A stretch of DNA of 64,000 nt from Epithemia pelagica (GCA_946965045.2 OX337229.1:1798001-1862000); one strand, 5' to 3'. Numbered from the stretch's first letter, positions 39,652 to 50,741 are shown. Numbers and translations: made by a program. Notes: generated from the letters alone by a model not told the origin.

Positions 39652-40434
39652 ATGAGACACCTCGTAGCATCTCTTCTTCATGTCACTTTCGACGACTCCC
39701 TCGCAGTTCCGAACCCAGTAGGTGGCGGCGAGGAGGAAACGAAGAAGAAGAAGAAACAGAGGAAAAAGGCATCTACAGTAGACGTGAAGGATTGCGTTTT
39801 GCGCCTGATCAATCTACGGATCCCCGTGGAGTCCGAACGGATCGGCTTGGATGCCGCCGGCGCTCGCTGTGTCTATCACCTGCTTCGGTTCACCCCGAGA
39901 CTCTGCGAGGATATTCTCAATGCGATTTTGGATTCGTATTCCGCCGATGAGCTTTTAAGGGTCGCTAAGGACGGCTTGGGCAGTCGCTGCGTCATGGATG
40001 GCATCCTCGCCGGCGCAACGAAGACGCCAATGTTTATTTCTGCCGTGAAGGGTCTATTCACCAAGCTCGAGGGTAAGTGGGTTTCCCTGGCGACGGACCG
40101 AGTCGGGCACCATACGGTGAAAAGAATGTTCCATGCGCTTCCCAAAATTGACGATAAGAGCAAGTTGGCCGACGAGTTATCTGCTGGAGGAAATCGCTTG
40201 TCGGGAAACGCCATGGGCAGAAGCATACTGGAGCTATGCACGCTCGATTTGTACAACGACAATTGCAAAGACTGGAGGCAGAAGCTTTCCAAGAGCATGT
40301 CGAAAGAATGTGCCTTCGTACCTCATGCCCCCGTCAAAGCGCCAAGCGCAGATAGCCATAGCAATGCCGGTCCCACGAAAGCCAAAAGGAAACGAAAGCG
40401 CAAGAGGGGTGGCGACAAAGAGGAACTACCCTAA
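39652..40434 (+). pseudogene. NOP9-like Pumilio-repeat protein, C-terminal fragment
   Basis: The first ATG in this frame (39652) gives 260 aa, against more than 600 aa for complete NOP9 proteins. The visible part is the C-terminal end of a Pumilio array: DGLGSRCVMDGIL, then WVSLATDRVGHHTVKRMFHA, GGNRLSGNAMGRSILELC, and a highly basic tail (KAKRKRKRKRGG) typical of nucleolar proteins. NOP9 binds 18S precursor rRNA in small-subunit assembly. Upstream sequence in all frames lacks further repeats, so the gene is 5'-truncated, or its front is in distant exons I cannot see. A Lys-rich insertion (ETKKKKKQRKK) near residue 30 separates the first segment from the repeats. It is called a fragment with moderate confidence. 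Confidence 0.6.
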
Positions 40435-40543
40435 AGTTGAAGGCTAACTTAGTCGCGTGCCTTGCTGGTTGCTGGTTGCTGGCCTCGAAGAGACGTCGCA
40501 CGCGACGAAGCAACGAAGGCTCGAGTTTGACGATGATTTTGCC

Positions 40544-42754
40544 ATGATGCCACTCCAAGCTGCGTTGGCCGTCCTCCCTATTATATTTCTGGCGGCCTCG
40601 ACGGCGCGCATTAAGGGAGGGGCCCGTGGACACGCCATTTCGTACAAATCCGAGGTCGTGGGAGCTTCCGGGCGTGTCGGGTCCTTCTTCTTGCTTCACG
40701 CCGACGAGAAAGACGATACATCAGCAGCCGCGGTACCCAGGGGTGTTTCCCCGGGATCCTTCACTCGCCCCGGCTCTCCAATCTACGTCGCGACGCCCAG
40801 CGCGTCTTGGTCTCACATTTGGGACAGCGTCCCCGCCAAACGGCGAGGCGATTGCGTGTTCGTCGGGAACGGTATCCCGCCGACTTTTCTCGGGGACGCG
40901 ACCGTCGTGGTCCCCCACTTTGCGGTCCAGAAAGTTTGCCGGCGAAGACGCGACGGTTTCTCCGCGCCGATCGTCACCAGTCCCTTATCTCCCAAAACCT
41001 TCCTGTACGGGAGGCACGCCGGAAAAGCCGCGCGGATCCTGCAGAGGCACGGAGTCGAGACCGAAATAGTCGATGGCTTTTCGGACATCCGCTCGTTGGC
41101 CGGACGGAAGCTCCTTTGGGCGTCGTGCTTGTGGTTGGCCTGTCATTGGGATACCAGCGTAACGGGGCCTCTGACTGTCGCGCAAGCACACGAACAACGC
41201 CGGGACATGATCGATCGTTTGGTCGGAGAACTATTGCCTGCATTGCAAAGACTAACCGGGACACCGATGAACGCTCTTTCCGTTTCTTCGTACCTGGAAG
41301 CATACTCGCAATCGATACCGCGCACGGTCCCGAGCAAGGCGCTGGCAGTTGCAGAGCTCGAGGAAAGAAATGGCGTTTGGTTACGCCTGGCGACCCAGGA
41401 GTACCCCCAACCATATCACGAGCAACTGATCAGACAAGTGACTGGTACAGAGAAGATTCCGCGAGCTGCCGATGGCGATGGAAAAAGCAAACCAGCGCGA
41501 AGAGACATTCTCGATCTGGATCATGTCCACCTAGTTATTTTGGGGCGTTCGGGGGGCGACGCTCAAATGGCGAAACCAAAGCACGTGTCAATTGTGGGTG
41601 GAGGAATCATCGGAAGTGCGATAGCCTTGTATTTAGCTCAGCGGCATCCCGATGGCACGATCTTGGTCTATGATCACATGCCCTCCAAGGATGACTGCGG
41701 CAAGACAACGCCAGCATCTTGGGCTTGGATCAATGCGAATTCGAAGTTCCCTCTATCGTATCGACTTCTGAATCAGCTTGGCATCCATGCTTGGAAGCAT
41801 GAGCCCCTCCTCTCTTCCTTGCCGGTGTGGATGGGCAGCCTCGTGCGATTCAAGGATTTTCCCGAGTGGACCAACGACGGCGGCTATGCTGTGGAAGGCC
41901 CTCTGTCAAGCGCCAGAATTCTTGAGCTGGAGCCTTTTGCGAATTGGACCCTGAGCAACAAAAGAGTAAATAACAAAGACCGGCAGTCCGAAGATGGCTT
42001 CACCTTTCATTTCCGAGACGAAGCTTGCGTCAACCCTACTGACGCAGTTCGTGTACTCCAACAAGCCGCCGAGGAGCTTGGCGTCCGTTTCCTTAGCGGT
42101 CAAAACGTGACGAGCATAGCCCGCGACCAGCAAACGGGCAAAGTCTCGGGGATTTGATACCAAGAATCGAAAGAAGGAGCGATCAAATACACTGCGACAG
42201 ATTTGGTGATCTCTGCAGCCGGTACGGGGGCGGCTGCTTCTCACTTGGGCGGAGTGCCGTTACTCGATAGGCCGGGCCAAATAGCCTACGCGCACCCCGC
42301 AAAAGAATCAAGTCGGCGGCTGTCAAAAATCTTGGTCGACTCGATGCGATCGAGTCATCTCCTTCAACGTCAGGACGGATCACTTTTGGCGGGTGGCGGC
42401 GTGTTGGAAGTGGGTGGGTCTACAGGAAGCGCCCAGGCGAGGGCAGAGTCTGAATCGGAAATTCCCAGACCGAATGATGTGCTGCTGGAGAGGGCGTCGA
42501 CTTTATCACCATCCATCGTCGGTTCCGCCAGATTCAGTCGCGCTGCCGCCGCGGTCCGTCCGATGCCCATCGATGGGTTACCGGTCGTCGGCTATGTCGA
42601 AGAGGGTCTTTACGTCGCAGTAACCCACTCGGGCATCACGCTTGGCCCACTCCTCGCGTCGCTCGCCGCGGCTGAAATTGTGAATAACTTCGAGTGCGAT
42701 TTGCTTGCGCCGTATCGGCCATCGCGTTTTGGTGAGGGGAGGGCCGAGACGTGA
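40544..42754 (+). pseudogene. FAD-dependent oxidoreductase (DAO family) fused to a Rossmann-like N-terminal domain, one in-frame stop
   Basis: From the ATG at 40544 the frame runs to a TGA at 42155-42157, then stays open in the same frame to 42754, 737 codons in all. The first residues (MMPLQAALAVLPIIFLAAST) look like a signal peptide or anchor. Residues about 45-330 resemble a ketopantoate-reductase-like two-domain fold (GASGRVGSFFLL, PSKALAVAELEERNGVWL). From about residue 350 a DAO-type FAD domain starts: HVSIVGGGIIGSAIALYLAQ, with the GxGxxG motif. After the stop the frame continues TDLVISAAGTGAAASHLGG and ends AAVRPMPIDGLPVVGY...LYVAVTHSGITLGPLLA, the usual C-terminal FAD-binding block. 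Composition is markedly GC-rich relative to its neighbours. The substrate is unknown. Confidence 0.7.
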
Positions 42755-43296
42755 GTGTTCGGTGTCCGGGTCAAAACGGGACTAACGTCGCGCGGAATTT
42801 CGCTGGGTTGCGCATTGCGAAAGTGCCCGCGTTCGTCCTGGAAGTTTGAAGCGTCGCATTAAATCTTCAACAAGCACGTTTTTGCAGAATTTTAATTGAT
42901 CTTCTGATCATACGAGTATAAGAGGTATTACTGTGTGATAATGAAAAATGTTATATCATAAGGAGCACTTGGGATCCCATCCATTCCGACAAAACATGCT
43001 TTTCGAGCCGGCCTTTCCCCAATTTTCACCCAAAAGCTATGCTTGCGCTCATACGTAACCCTGACCCCACAGAATTCCGGAATACCGCTTTGATCATTTT
43101 TAATTATTACAGTTTCTGGTAGAACATATCCCATCAATGTCTATTTCTCATACGGTACTTCGCACTCGGAACCAACCATCCGAGGCTTAGACGAATGGAT
43201 GCCAATGGTGGATAATGATTCTTGTTGCAACACGACCATTTCCATGCCTTGACTGAGACTCTTTCCATTCAGCAATCCAACAATAGTTGCTAAACC
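42755..43296. other. Intergenic, no gene seen
   Basis: GC-rich for the first 90 bp, then AT-rich. Short frames on the minus strand (42928-43368) lack motifs. If the three genes at 43.3-50.7 kb belong to one element, its left end should lie here, but no terminal repeat was recognised. Confidence 0.4.
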
Positions 43297-44967
43297 ATGT
43301 AGGAGAAAGAAGGACCTGTGTACGTGCCCTTGTTCAACGATGTGTTCCGTATTGGGACCTTCGTGCACGTCAAACTAAAGGACCAAGACAAATGGTCCAC
43401 CACAATTTGCCAACTGAACAAGCACTGGGACGGAAATGTCAAGTTGTCGTTGTTTTACCCTTTGTTTCCGAAAACCAAGCTGAAATGTCACCCGTCCATT
43501 CCAAAGCACGACTTCCTACCTCTCGACAACGAAACAGGCTGTCGTCAGATTGAATTGTACAAGTCTTGGGACGTCATCTCTCGCTACGAAGCCCAGAACG
43601 ACGACATCGCCATTCGCTATCCAACGTTTTGCTTTACTCCCTCCCAACTTGGTTCCCCATCGAATGTCTGGTCTGAAGGGATCAAAAACGTCTATGTCGT
43701 TCGCTACAAGCAAGTGCCGGGAGAGCCTGGAGATGGCGGAAAGCTCGTGGCAGTAGAAGACTCCGAGATTTGTTGCTTCCCCATGGACAATGTTAAACTG
43801 GGCGAAAATCTCATCGCCTCACCAAGATGCTTTCACAAGAATACCTGGCACGGACTGTTTCTGTTGCGCAAGGCTCTTGTGAAGGCACTGAATCGACGAG
43901 GTCGACAAGCTGAGAGATGCGATTCCGAGACTGTTTCAATCGGTAACATCCCGACGGAAACCTTCAACTACATTTATATTCTTTCTAATTCTCACATGAA
44001 GTTTCTCTCTTGTCGTTTTGTCGATGGTTCTGAAAGCTACCAGGACATCGACGACAAGATGACACGTCGCAAGATCAGAATGTCGTTCCAAAACGGAATT
44101 CTCCGTTTCGCAACACAATCGGATCTTAACTTTATTCGCAACATGCTAGGCTTTGCCGCCGTTTATGGTTCAAGCGAAGTTCGTCCTACATTGCAAGATG
44201 GCGACGCCGGAGTGACCCTCAAGAGAGGGCATTTTATGACTGTCATCAAGGGAAGTCAAACAGCCTGTGAATTCAAGCGTCGCTGCTACGAACAGCGAAT
44301 TGATGTGGTTTTTTCGCCATTCCAAGTTCGTGTCACGGCCAACTTCCAACGGTTCCGATATGATCGAAGCAGGAGTGGTCAATTTCGTACCACTCCTCCA
44401 ACTGATCACTTGGATTGTGTTCTCCGAGCGAAGGAATATGATGCTGACGATATCCTGTTCCGTCCTTTTCCTGTTCCAGAAGACGAATGCACGGCTGAGT
44501 CCACTCCTGGAACCAAATCTTCTACCGACTCAAGCGACCCAACGGTATACGAATCTCCTACTACGTCTGGGATTCCTCCATCGAACCTAGCTTTCCAAGA
44601 CGCGACACCCCTTTCCACGGATTCGTCTGATTGTCCAGTCAGTCAAGGTGACGAGTATGAACATGACGGTACGAAATTTGTGGTTTCCATGATTTTTCCC
44701 AAGACGACAACCAAACTCTATGTCTTGCGCCACCAGGAGGAAGGAACAATCTTCACAATGAACGACCCGGCCCGATATGACAAGGAAGGTGGTATAGAAG
44801 GTTTCGAGTACTTGGGTACTCTTCATCCCTCAGATGGATGTCTTGTCGGATGCTCTGTTGTTAGTGGGAAACAATTCAAGGCTTGTGTTTCGTCACACCA
44901 TCAGGACATGGTTTTTCCACAAGATGTATCGTGGGTCGCCTCTCTTGTCAACAACTACAACAAATAA
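43297..44967 (+). CDS. Unknown protein, stop codon directly after its apparent ATG
   Basis: About 550 residues are open from 43303 to the stop at 44967. The only well-placed ATG (43297, context AAACCATG) is followed at once by TAG (43300-43302), then EKEGPVYVPLFNDVFRIG in the same frame. A codon-2 nonsense mutation is therefore likely; the next in-frame ATG is deep inside. No family is recognised. Residues about 1-170 are beta-rich (FVHVKLKDQDKW, NVYVVRYKQVPGE), loosely like a BAH or Tudor-type module. A central region has FNYIYILSNSHMKFLSCRF, and residues about 390-450 are Ser/Thr-rich linker. A C-terminal domain (FVVSMIFPKTTTKLYVLRH) follows. It converges on the 1208-aa gene with 57 bp between stop codons. 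Confidence 0.6.
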
Positions 44968-45024
44968 ATAGCTGCCTGCCTCCTTTCATTGAATCAATAC
45001 GTATTTACTAAGCTTTCTTATCTT

Positions 45025-48000
45025 CTACTCTGACTCGTAGTCGTTGTCCCAATTCGTAGACTCATCTGAGTCTTCATTCAAATCATTCGTATCATCCAAC
45101 TTCGGGTCGTACAATATTTCCACTCCCACATCCCAGTCAAACTGATACTCGTTTACGTCGTCGTCATCTTTGTCGTTCTTTGACTCGTCATTGGTTCCTT
45201 CCGTTGTTCGAACAAGTTGTCCGAACTCAATGGTGCCGCCATTATCCTTGACCCACGTGCGAAATTTCGTCATTTCTTCTGGTGTCCTTGCATCTATTTT
45301 TGCTCTCATCGTTTCCAGATCATACCCCAGCATGAAAATCATTCGTCGCTGTATCCATCTTGCCATTGGACGCAATCGAGACCTTTGCCCCTGTCCCTTA
45401 TTCACTGCTCCACCTCTTTGCGTCCTGTTAAAGTAGAAGCTTTTAAAGGCCGAGTTAAAAGCCTCCCACCCTTGTTGCGAGTGGTTCGTTAAGTTTCGCC
45501 AATGCAACAGATACTCTCCAATATGCCCACTACCGATGTAATGGGCATAGTTCGTGATGCCGTCGTCTCCATAGAGCTCGACCCAATCGCGGTACCACAA
45601 GTCGGCATGCTTCTGGTACTGGAAGATTTGTTCGTCAGACAGTCGCTCCCGGATCTTAAGAATGTCAAAGGACGCCGAGTAGTGCTGCATACATCGGTCC
45701 CATAGCTTCTTGTCCTCCTCGTCAACGATGCACATATTCACCACCTTGGCTATCTCAACAATCAGTTTCCGTATTTGGACGTTGTTCATTGAAACCACGC
45801 CAATTGTCTTGGTACTATTTTCAAAGGGAATCTCGTACTGGAATGCCAAGTCAGCAGTTCCCAGGATTTCGGTGTTCATACATTTCTGTAGGCCCCTGAG
45901 GAATGCCTTGCACTGTTTGTCGACGGAAGAGCGGGCACCAATTTCAATCCACGGTAGTAGATTGTTTTTGGCGTTTGCCAATCCACTACGAAAGCACATG
46001 GTGAGAATTTTCTGTCCCATACGCATCTCCATGTGCAGTATGCATGGTAGGGCGTCCATTACCATAACCAATGCTGTGCATAGAGACCCCTTTCCGAAGA
46101 GACGCAAGCAGTCACAACAATCCACGTATTGCCATTCAGAGATTAGTTGTCGTCTGAGTCTATCTTGGCATTCAAACACAGTTCCCTCGATTGGCAACTT
46201 CCTTAGTTTGAGGTCCTTGACGAGGAATCCCGAGTACTTTGTCTTTGATTGCCGTGACGCAGAGGAGAGATCGAAATGAATGGATGTAATGGTGCTTCGT
46301 TGTAGGTCATCGTCAGGCATCCGGGGATCCATAGCTTTCGTCATGTGGACTTTGGACTTTTTCCAGATTGTTTCGATCTGGTTTGTAACATGAGGCATGT
46401 CTTTCTCATACTTATCCATTTCCGCCTTCCGTACACTCACGTAATCAGCTGTACAAATGGGGAAATGCCGACAGACCCAATCCTCGTCTGTATCGGCATA
46501 CCCCATATGGTCACACCACTTGCAGTCTTCAGGTGAACCTAGACCTTTGGTCAGGTTGTCACTTGAGATGTGGCATTTAGCGCAAGGATACTTAGCTACC
46601 TTGACTGCACCTCCCTTGTCAGCTACCTTCATGTCACACGCCATATCCGCATTCAGCGGATTGTACACTTTCTTAATGCCGTAGGCTTTTGGTAGGACCT
46701 TCTCCGCTGCCTCTTTGTTTTCCTTCAAAACCCGAGAGAATATTCCTCGTACCGTGTTCTTCTTCTCTCGACCAATGATGCAGTAGGTAGGTACACAAGC
46801 CGCCTGGGACCGTTGAAGTGGGTTTGAGTCATCATTGTACTTGAAACCCCTGAGTGTATGTTGGAGTGATTTGGTGAGGCCTGCACCATCCATTGTTGAA
46901 GCTACTGTGTGTTCTCGCTCCTTCGCTGGTCCATCTAACGCATTATTTGTTCGGAGTATTCCAGTCATGCTGTCGGCTCCACGAAATATGAATCCCTCCG
47001 ATCCGTCTTTGGTATTCCGGATGGTATGGAATGGAACGATACTATCCGCAAACTTTTCAATTTCTTGTTGGGCTTTCTTCATTGCAGCTGCACTTGGAAT
47101 TAGAGTATGCTTTCCCTTTTTCCCATTCGATTTGCATTTCCGAAGTAATTCCAAACCAGACAAGCTCAGGACACCCCCAGCCATGTCCATTTCGCGAAGA
47201 AGGTTAAAGGGAGCGAAACATGTATCTCGTAGATGTTTGGATACAGCTTTTACTATTATATCACGAGCTTGTGTGCCATGGAGGTTGTCTTTCATCAACA
47301 TGTTCGTGAGCATCCGAAAAAATTTGTCCGACCGCTGACTTCCAATCTGATGATTCTTAACGGACGCGCAGATGACTTCCTTGATATGCCGAACAATCAT
47401 CTCGGCATTCTCCTCGTTCGAAATACTCTTTGGAACAATCTTGAGCTCTTTTGAATTGTTCGTTTGAACGCGCTTCTCAAGGTAATAGATTCTGTCAAGA
47501 CGAGCTTTGTTTTTGGCACGTTGTTCTTGTAATCGACGTTTGAGGGTTGCGTTCTTTTCGCCTTCTTTTGAAAGCTTCTTTTTCAAACACTCAACTTGCA
47601 TCAGCAGTCCATTCACTAGGGATACGGTGTACTGTTTCCGTTCTTCTTCTTCTTCTTGATTGGTTTGGGTAACAGGAGTGGTCGATTTGTCTCGTTCCAG
47701 GATCTGTGGAATGGTCATTCCTCGACTTGGATCAGAGGGGGAACGGGTGCTGTCTAAAGGTATATCAAAGTTATCTAGGACATCTGGTAGAAAGGAATCG
47801 TCAGGAGCACGGTCCGATTCAATTCCATCGTCGTCATCAGCTATATGAAAGAGAGTTGATTGGGTTGGGTTCGTTGGAACAGTTCCTGTTGTCTGGGCTG
47901 TGGTAAGTGCCTCTGTATCCGCTTGTGTTGGTGTTGGCGTGGACAAAACATCTTTCTCAACCACATTGCCATTCGAGGGAGATGGTTTGAGGTCGTCCGA

Positions 48001-48651
48001 AACTTCAACAGGGTCTTCGGGAGACAAACGTGCTGGAGAATTCTCGTCATCGGATTGGGTATCAACTGTTGGGTTCTTGGGGCGAGGGGGGGATTCTTCC
48101 ATGGTTTGACTTGGTGAAGGCAGAACATCCAATTTCTTCTTCTTACTCAATGGCGATGTTTCGATTTGGAGTCCTTTCTGTGCTGCAAGTTTCTTCTCTT
48201 GCCTCTTTCTCTTTTCTTCTTGTTTCTTTTTTTCTTGACGTTTCTTCTCGTCCGTCTTGCGATCGGTGGGGAAAATTACATTTTTGTGGAAGGCTTTGCA
48301 ACCGTAAAGGCCTGAGAACCGATTGACATAGAGATGTGGAGATGACCTTTCTCTGTTGTCGGCATGCTCACAGTTCAAGCAAAAGAAGAATCCACCTTGG
48401 TATCGGGCCTCCCTTTCGAGCCCGAATACAGAGCAAGGCTTCCTGAAATGATGTTTGAAGGTTTGTCTGATTTTGGCTATCCTCTTCCTTTCAGTGAAAC
48501 TGTTGTCAATCGTTGTGCCATTCTTTCTTCTCATCGCCCTTGTCTGCATGCTGGGCGACGGAGGAAGTTCTTCTATGATGCGTGAGGAACGACGGACGGG
48601 TGCAGGAGGTGCCTTGACGCCTTGTGTGGCATCTTTTGGCTGTGGAGCCAT
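45025..48651 (-). CDS. Large unknown protein, zinc clusters and coiled coil, transposase-like C-terminus
   Basis: An uninterrupted 1208-aa frame starts at the ATG at 48651. N-terminal Cys/His residues (CLNCEHADN, GCKAFHKN) suggest a zinc finger. A Lys/Glu-rich helix (KRQEKKKQEEKRKRQEKK), a disordered Pro/Ser/Thr region and a coiled coil (LKKKLSKEGEKNATLKRRLQ) follow. The rest is globular with a second Cys cluster (CAKCH, CKWC, CRHFPIC). Three acidic blocks resemble a DDE-type core in order and spacing: Asp588 in TMDGAGLTK, Glu875 in CILHMEMRMGQK, Glu1063 in QGWEAFNSAFKSF. The last block (HSQQGWEAFN...NRTQRGG) resembles algal repeat-family proteins I recall without an assigned function. Catalytic assignment is inference. 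It is most likely a transposase of an uncommon superfamily. Confidence 0.6.
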   Translation of the reverse strand: MAPQPKDATQGVKAPPAPVRRSSRIIEELPPSPSMQTRAMRRKNGTTIDNSFTERKRIAKIRQTFKHHFRKPCSVFGLEREARYQGGFFFCLNCEHADNRERSSPHLYVNRFSGLYGCKAFHKNVIFPTDRKTDEKKRQEKKKQEEKRKRQEKKLAAQKGLQIETSPLSKKKKLDVLPSPSQTMEESPPRPKNPTVDTQSDDENSPARLSPEDPVEVSDDLKPSPSNGNVVEKDVLSTPTPTQADTEALTTAQTTGTVPTNPTQSTLFHIADDDDGIESDRAPDDSFLPDVLDNFDIPLDSTRSPSDPSRGMTIPQILERDKSTTPVTQTNQEEEEERKQYTVSLVNGLLMQVECLKKKLSKEGEKNATLKRRLQEQRAKNKARLDRIYYLEKRVQTNNSKELKIVPKSISNEENAEMIVRHIKEVICASVKNHQIGSQRSDKFFRMLTNMLMKDNLHGTQARDIIVKAVSKHLRDTCFAPFNLLREMDMAGGVLSLSGLELLRKCKSNGKKGKHTLIPSAAAMKKAQQEIEKFADSIVPFHTIRNTKDGSEGFIFRGADSMTGILRTNNALDGPAKEREHTVASTMDGAGLTKSLQHTLRGFKYNDDSNPLQRSQAACVPTYCIIGREKKNTVRGIFSRVLKENKEAAEKVLPKAYGIKKVYNPLNADMACDMKVADKGGAVKVAKYPCAKCHISSDNLTKGLGSPEDCKWCDHMGYADTDEDWVCRHFPICTADYVSVRKAEMDKYEKDMPHVTNQIETIWKKSKVHMTKAMDPRMPDDDLQRSTITSIHFDLSSASRQSKTKYSGFLVKDLKLRKLPIEGTVFECQDRLRRQLISEWQYVDCCDCLRLFGKGSLCTALVMVMDALPCILHMEMRMGQKILTMCFRSGLANAKNNLLPWIEIGARSSVDKQCKAFLRGLQKCMNTEILGTADLAFQYEIPFENSTKTIGVVSMNNVQIRKLIVEIAKVVNMCIVDEEDKKLWDRCMQHYSASFDILKIRERLSDEQIFQYQKHADLWYRDWVELYGDDGITNYAHYIGSGHIGEYLLHWRNLTNHSQQGWEAFNSAFKSFYFNRTQRGGAVNKGQGQRSRLRPMARWIQRRMIFMLGYDLETMRAKIDARTPEEMTKFRTWVKDNGGTIEFGQLVRTTEGTNDESKNDKDDDDVNEYQFDWDVGVEILYDPKLDDTNDLNEDSDESTNWDNDYESE

Positions 48652-49400
48652 GGTTGCTTGGATCCAATAAGATCAGTGACGACCCAAATAGTGCTTCTAT
48701 GCCTTGTAGGCAAAAGAGACGAGGGAGGGGTCATTCTACATTCGTCGATCTCTCAAAAGATGAGAGAGAGGCCCAATCGTTAGGATAATAAAGGGAGAGT
48801 TTAGAAATGTCGATTAATGTGCGACTAGGTGGTGTATGCTGTCTACGTGGATATATATAAAGTAATGTTACGAATGGTCCAGCTCGGGAGGAGGCCGGGC
48901 ACGGCAGTGGTTCTATTCTCATAAATTGGAGGGGGTTTCCGTTGGGCTTTGCAACACGAATGCTGGACCGGTAACTCTGATCTAAGGTCGGGAATCCAAA
49001 GGAGATACATAGAAGAAGGATTTTGGATACTTACATCAGCGTTACATGGATACAATGGACTTCGTCTTGGGCATCCAATGGAGAGGAGATGCTCAAGAGT
49101 GGTTTTTGGGTCTGGGATCGGGTTGTATTTAACTAAAATCTCTTTGTACTGTTTCGCCTATAGTGGGTTTTTGGGTTTCTGAGATGGTCTAGACAGCCCG
49201 AAAGAGATGCATGCGCGCGACTTGGGGTACCAAGTGCTGCCTATGTCGTGACGATACTCTGAGTAGTAGAAGGATTACCTACGTTTTGAGTCCATTACCG
49301 GAAGTTGCTGCAAATCGCGATTTCCCCACCTTCGTAAACACAAGTTCACCAACACAGCACAACATCCACACATTCAACAACAACGAACGCTATAACAACC
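48652..49400. other. Divergent spacer between 1208-aa gene and SANT/Myb gene
   Basis: 749 bp between the two start codons. It contains a TATATATA stretch at about 48851-48857 and AC-rich sequence just before the ATG at 49401. No gene or terminal repeat is seen. Both promoters should lie here. Confidence 0.45.
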
Positions 49401-50741
49401 ATGCCGTCTCGAATCAATAAGACACCGTGGTCCGAGGCAGAAGACGATCGTCTTCTGAGGGCTCTGAGTGTCTATCAGCGACACAACAACAACGCGCGAG
49501 TAGAGGACGTAGACTGGGACGACATTGCCCGGAGTGTGCCTGGGAGAGGGGTAGTGGCCTGTGCGGCCAGATTTGGAAGCCTTCACGCGCAAGGGAAATA
49601 TTTTGCCACAGTCAACGAAGTTTGGCCTCAGAAGCAGGTCTCCACCAAAAAAATCAAGGTTGACAATTGGGATACTTGCCGAGCGAAAGTTGTGCGTTTG
49701 CGTGCCCCGAATTTTAATCGACTTCAGCTCAGGGGAGACCACCGCGAGCCGAAAGAATTCGTCCACACATACAACGGTGCGATGGACGCATCCACCAAAG
49801 TCGCTGATTCCATAACAACGGTAAACGACGATTTGATTCCAGTTGACATTTTTGGACACAGATCAGTAGCAGCAGAGAAGGCGCACTTGCTTCCCAAAGC
49901 TAGAGGTGATGCGATCACCTGGAACTATCCAGGCTGCGCCGTACTTGGATTGGATGTGAATACGGATGTGAATACGGATGTTATAACGAAGGCTTTGTTA
50001 GGGTGCCAAGACTCACAGAGGAAATACCCCGGTATTCGGAACCTGCTCTGTAACATTGTAAGAATGTCCAACCAAGGCCATCTTTTCGACAGGAATCCCC
50101 ATGTTTTTGTCTTCCCAATTTGTTCTCTCGATTGGGTAAAAACATGGGCCGGACAAGGCTACGATACCATTGTTCTCTGCGAGTCAGCTGACGCTTCTCG
50201 TGAGATTGGAATGACAAGTGTGACACTTGAAACCGCGATGACAGCAACGCTCGACGAAATTAATATTGCCGGGAGACTGGCCTCTACAATTTGTGAGTTT
50301 CTTGGTCACAGTGTGCTTCAGAAAGAGGCGAAAAAAGTGAATCAATACCAAGACAGTCGCGGTAGTTCGGCATATCAACAATTTCGAGAGGAAAAAACGA
50401 TATCCGCCCCATTTCATCTGTCTCCTTTACACCATAAACCCGTGCTCAAAATTTCTTTTGCTGGGCATGATGACAGTGATACGCAAGGCAAACATCCTGC
50501 GCCCGACCCAATGCTACTTGCTTTCAAGACATGCAACAATTGGTGCCGGAAACATGATGGCTTTCGAATGGTAGCTGGGGCTGAACCATTGGACCTTGAT
50601 GATGATCTGTCTGAGGAAGGGAAACGAAATCTACAGGAGTATCTCGTTTGGCAAGCCTCCATGCAAAAAAAGCAGCGTCACGACGAGATCATGGATTTGT
50701 TTGGCAATAGTGGAGGAGTAATCACTGGGTCCACGACGTAA
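49401..50741 (+). CDS. SANT/Myb-like DNA-binding protein of unknown role
   Basis: Single exon, 446 aa, ATG at 49401. Residues about 7-66 form one SANT/Myb repeat: TPWSEAEDDRLLRALSVYQ, then VDWDDIARSVPGRGVVACAARF, with the spaced Trp residues and the final helix expected to read DNA. The rest is not recognised. It includes WNYPGCAVLGLDVNTD (with a small in-frame VNTD duplication near residue 197), NPHVFVFPICSLDWVKTWAG, and a helical stretch ending LSEEGKRNLQEYLVWQASM. In cut-and-paste elements such as Harbinger a Myb-like partner assists the transposase. Its position divergent from the 1208-aa protein makes that role possible here too. It could equally be a host transcription factor. Confidence 0.65.
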   Translation: MPSRINKTPWSEAEDDRLLRALSVYQRHNNNARVEDVDWDDIARSVPGRGVVACAARFGSLHAQGKYFATVNEVWPQKQVSTKKIKVDNWDTCRAKVVRLRAPNFNRLQLRGDHREPKEFVHTYNGAMDASTKVADSITTVNDDLIPVDIFGHRSVAAEKAHLLPKARGDAITWNYPGCAVLGLDVNTDVNTDVITKALLGCQDSQRKYPGIRNLLCNIVRMSNQGHLFDRNPHVFVFPICSLDWVKTWAGQGYDTIVLCESADASREIGMTSVTLETAMTATLDEINIAGRLASTICEFLGHSVLQKEAKKVNQYQDSRGSSAYQQFREEKTISAPFHLSPLHHKPVLKISFAGHDDSDTQGKHPAPDPMLLAFKTCNNWCRKHDGFRMVAGAEPLDLDDDLSEEGKRNLQEYLVWQASMQKKQRHDEIMDLFGNSGGVITGSTT

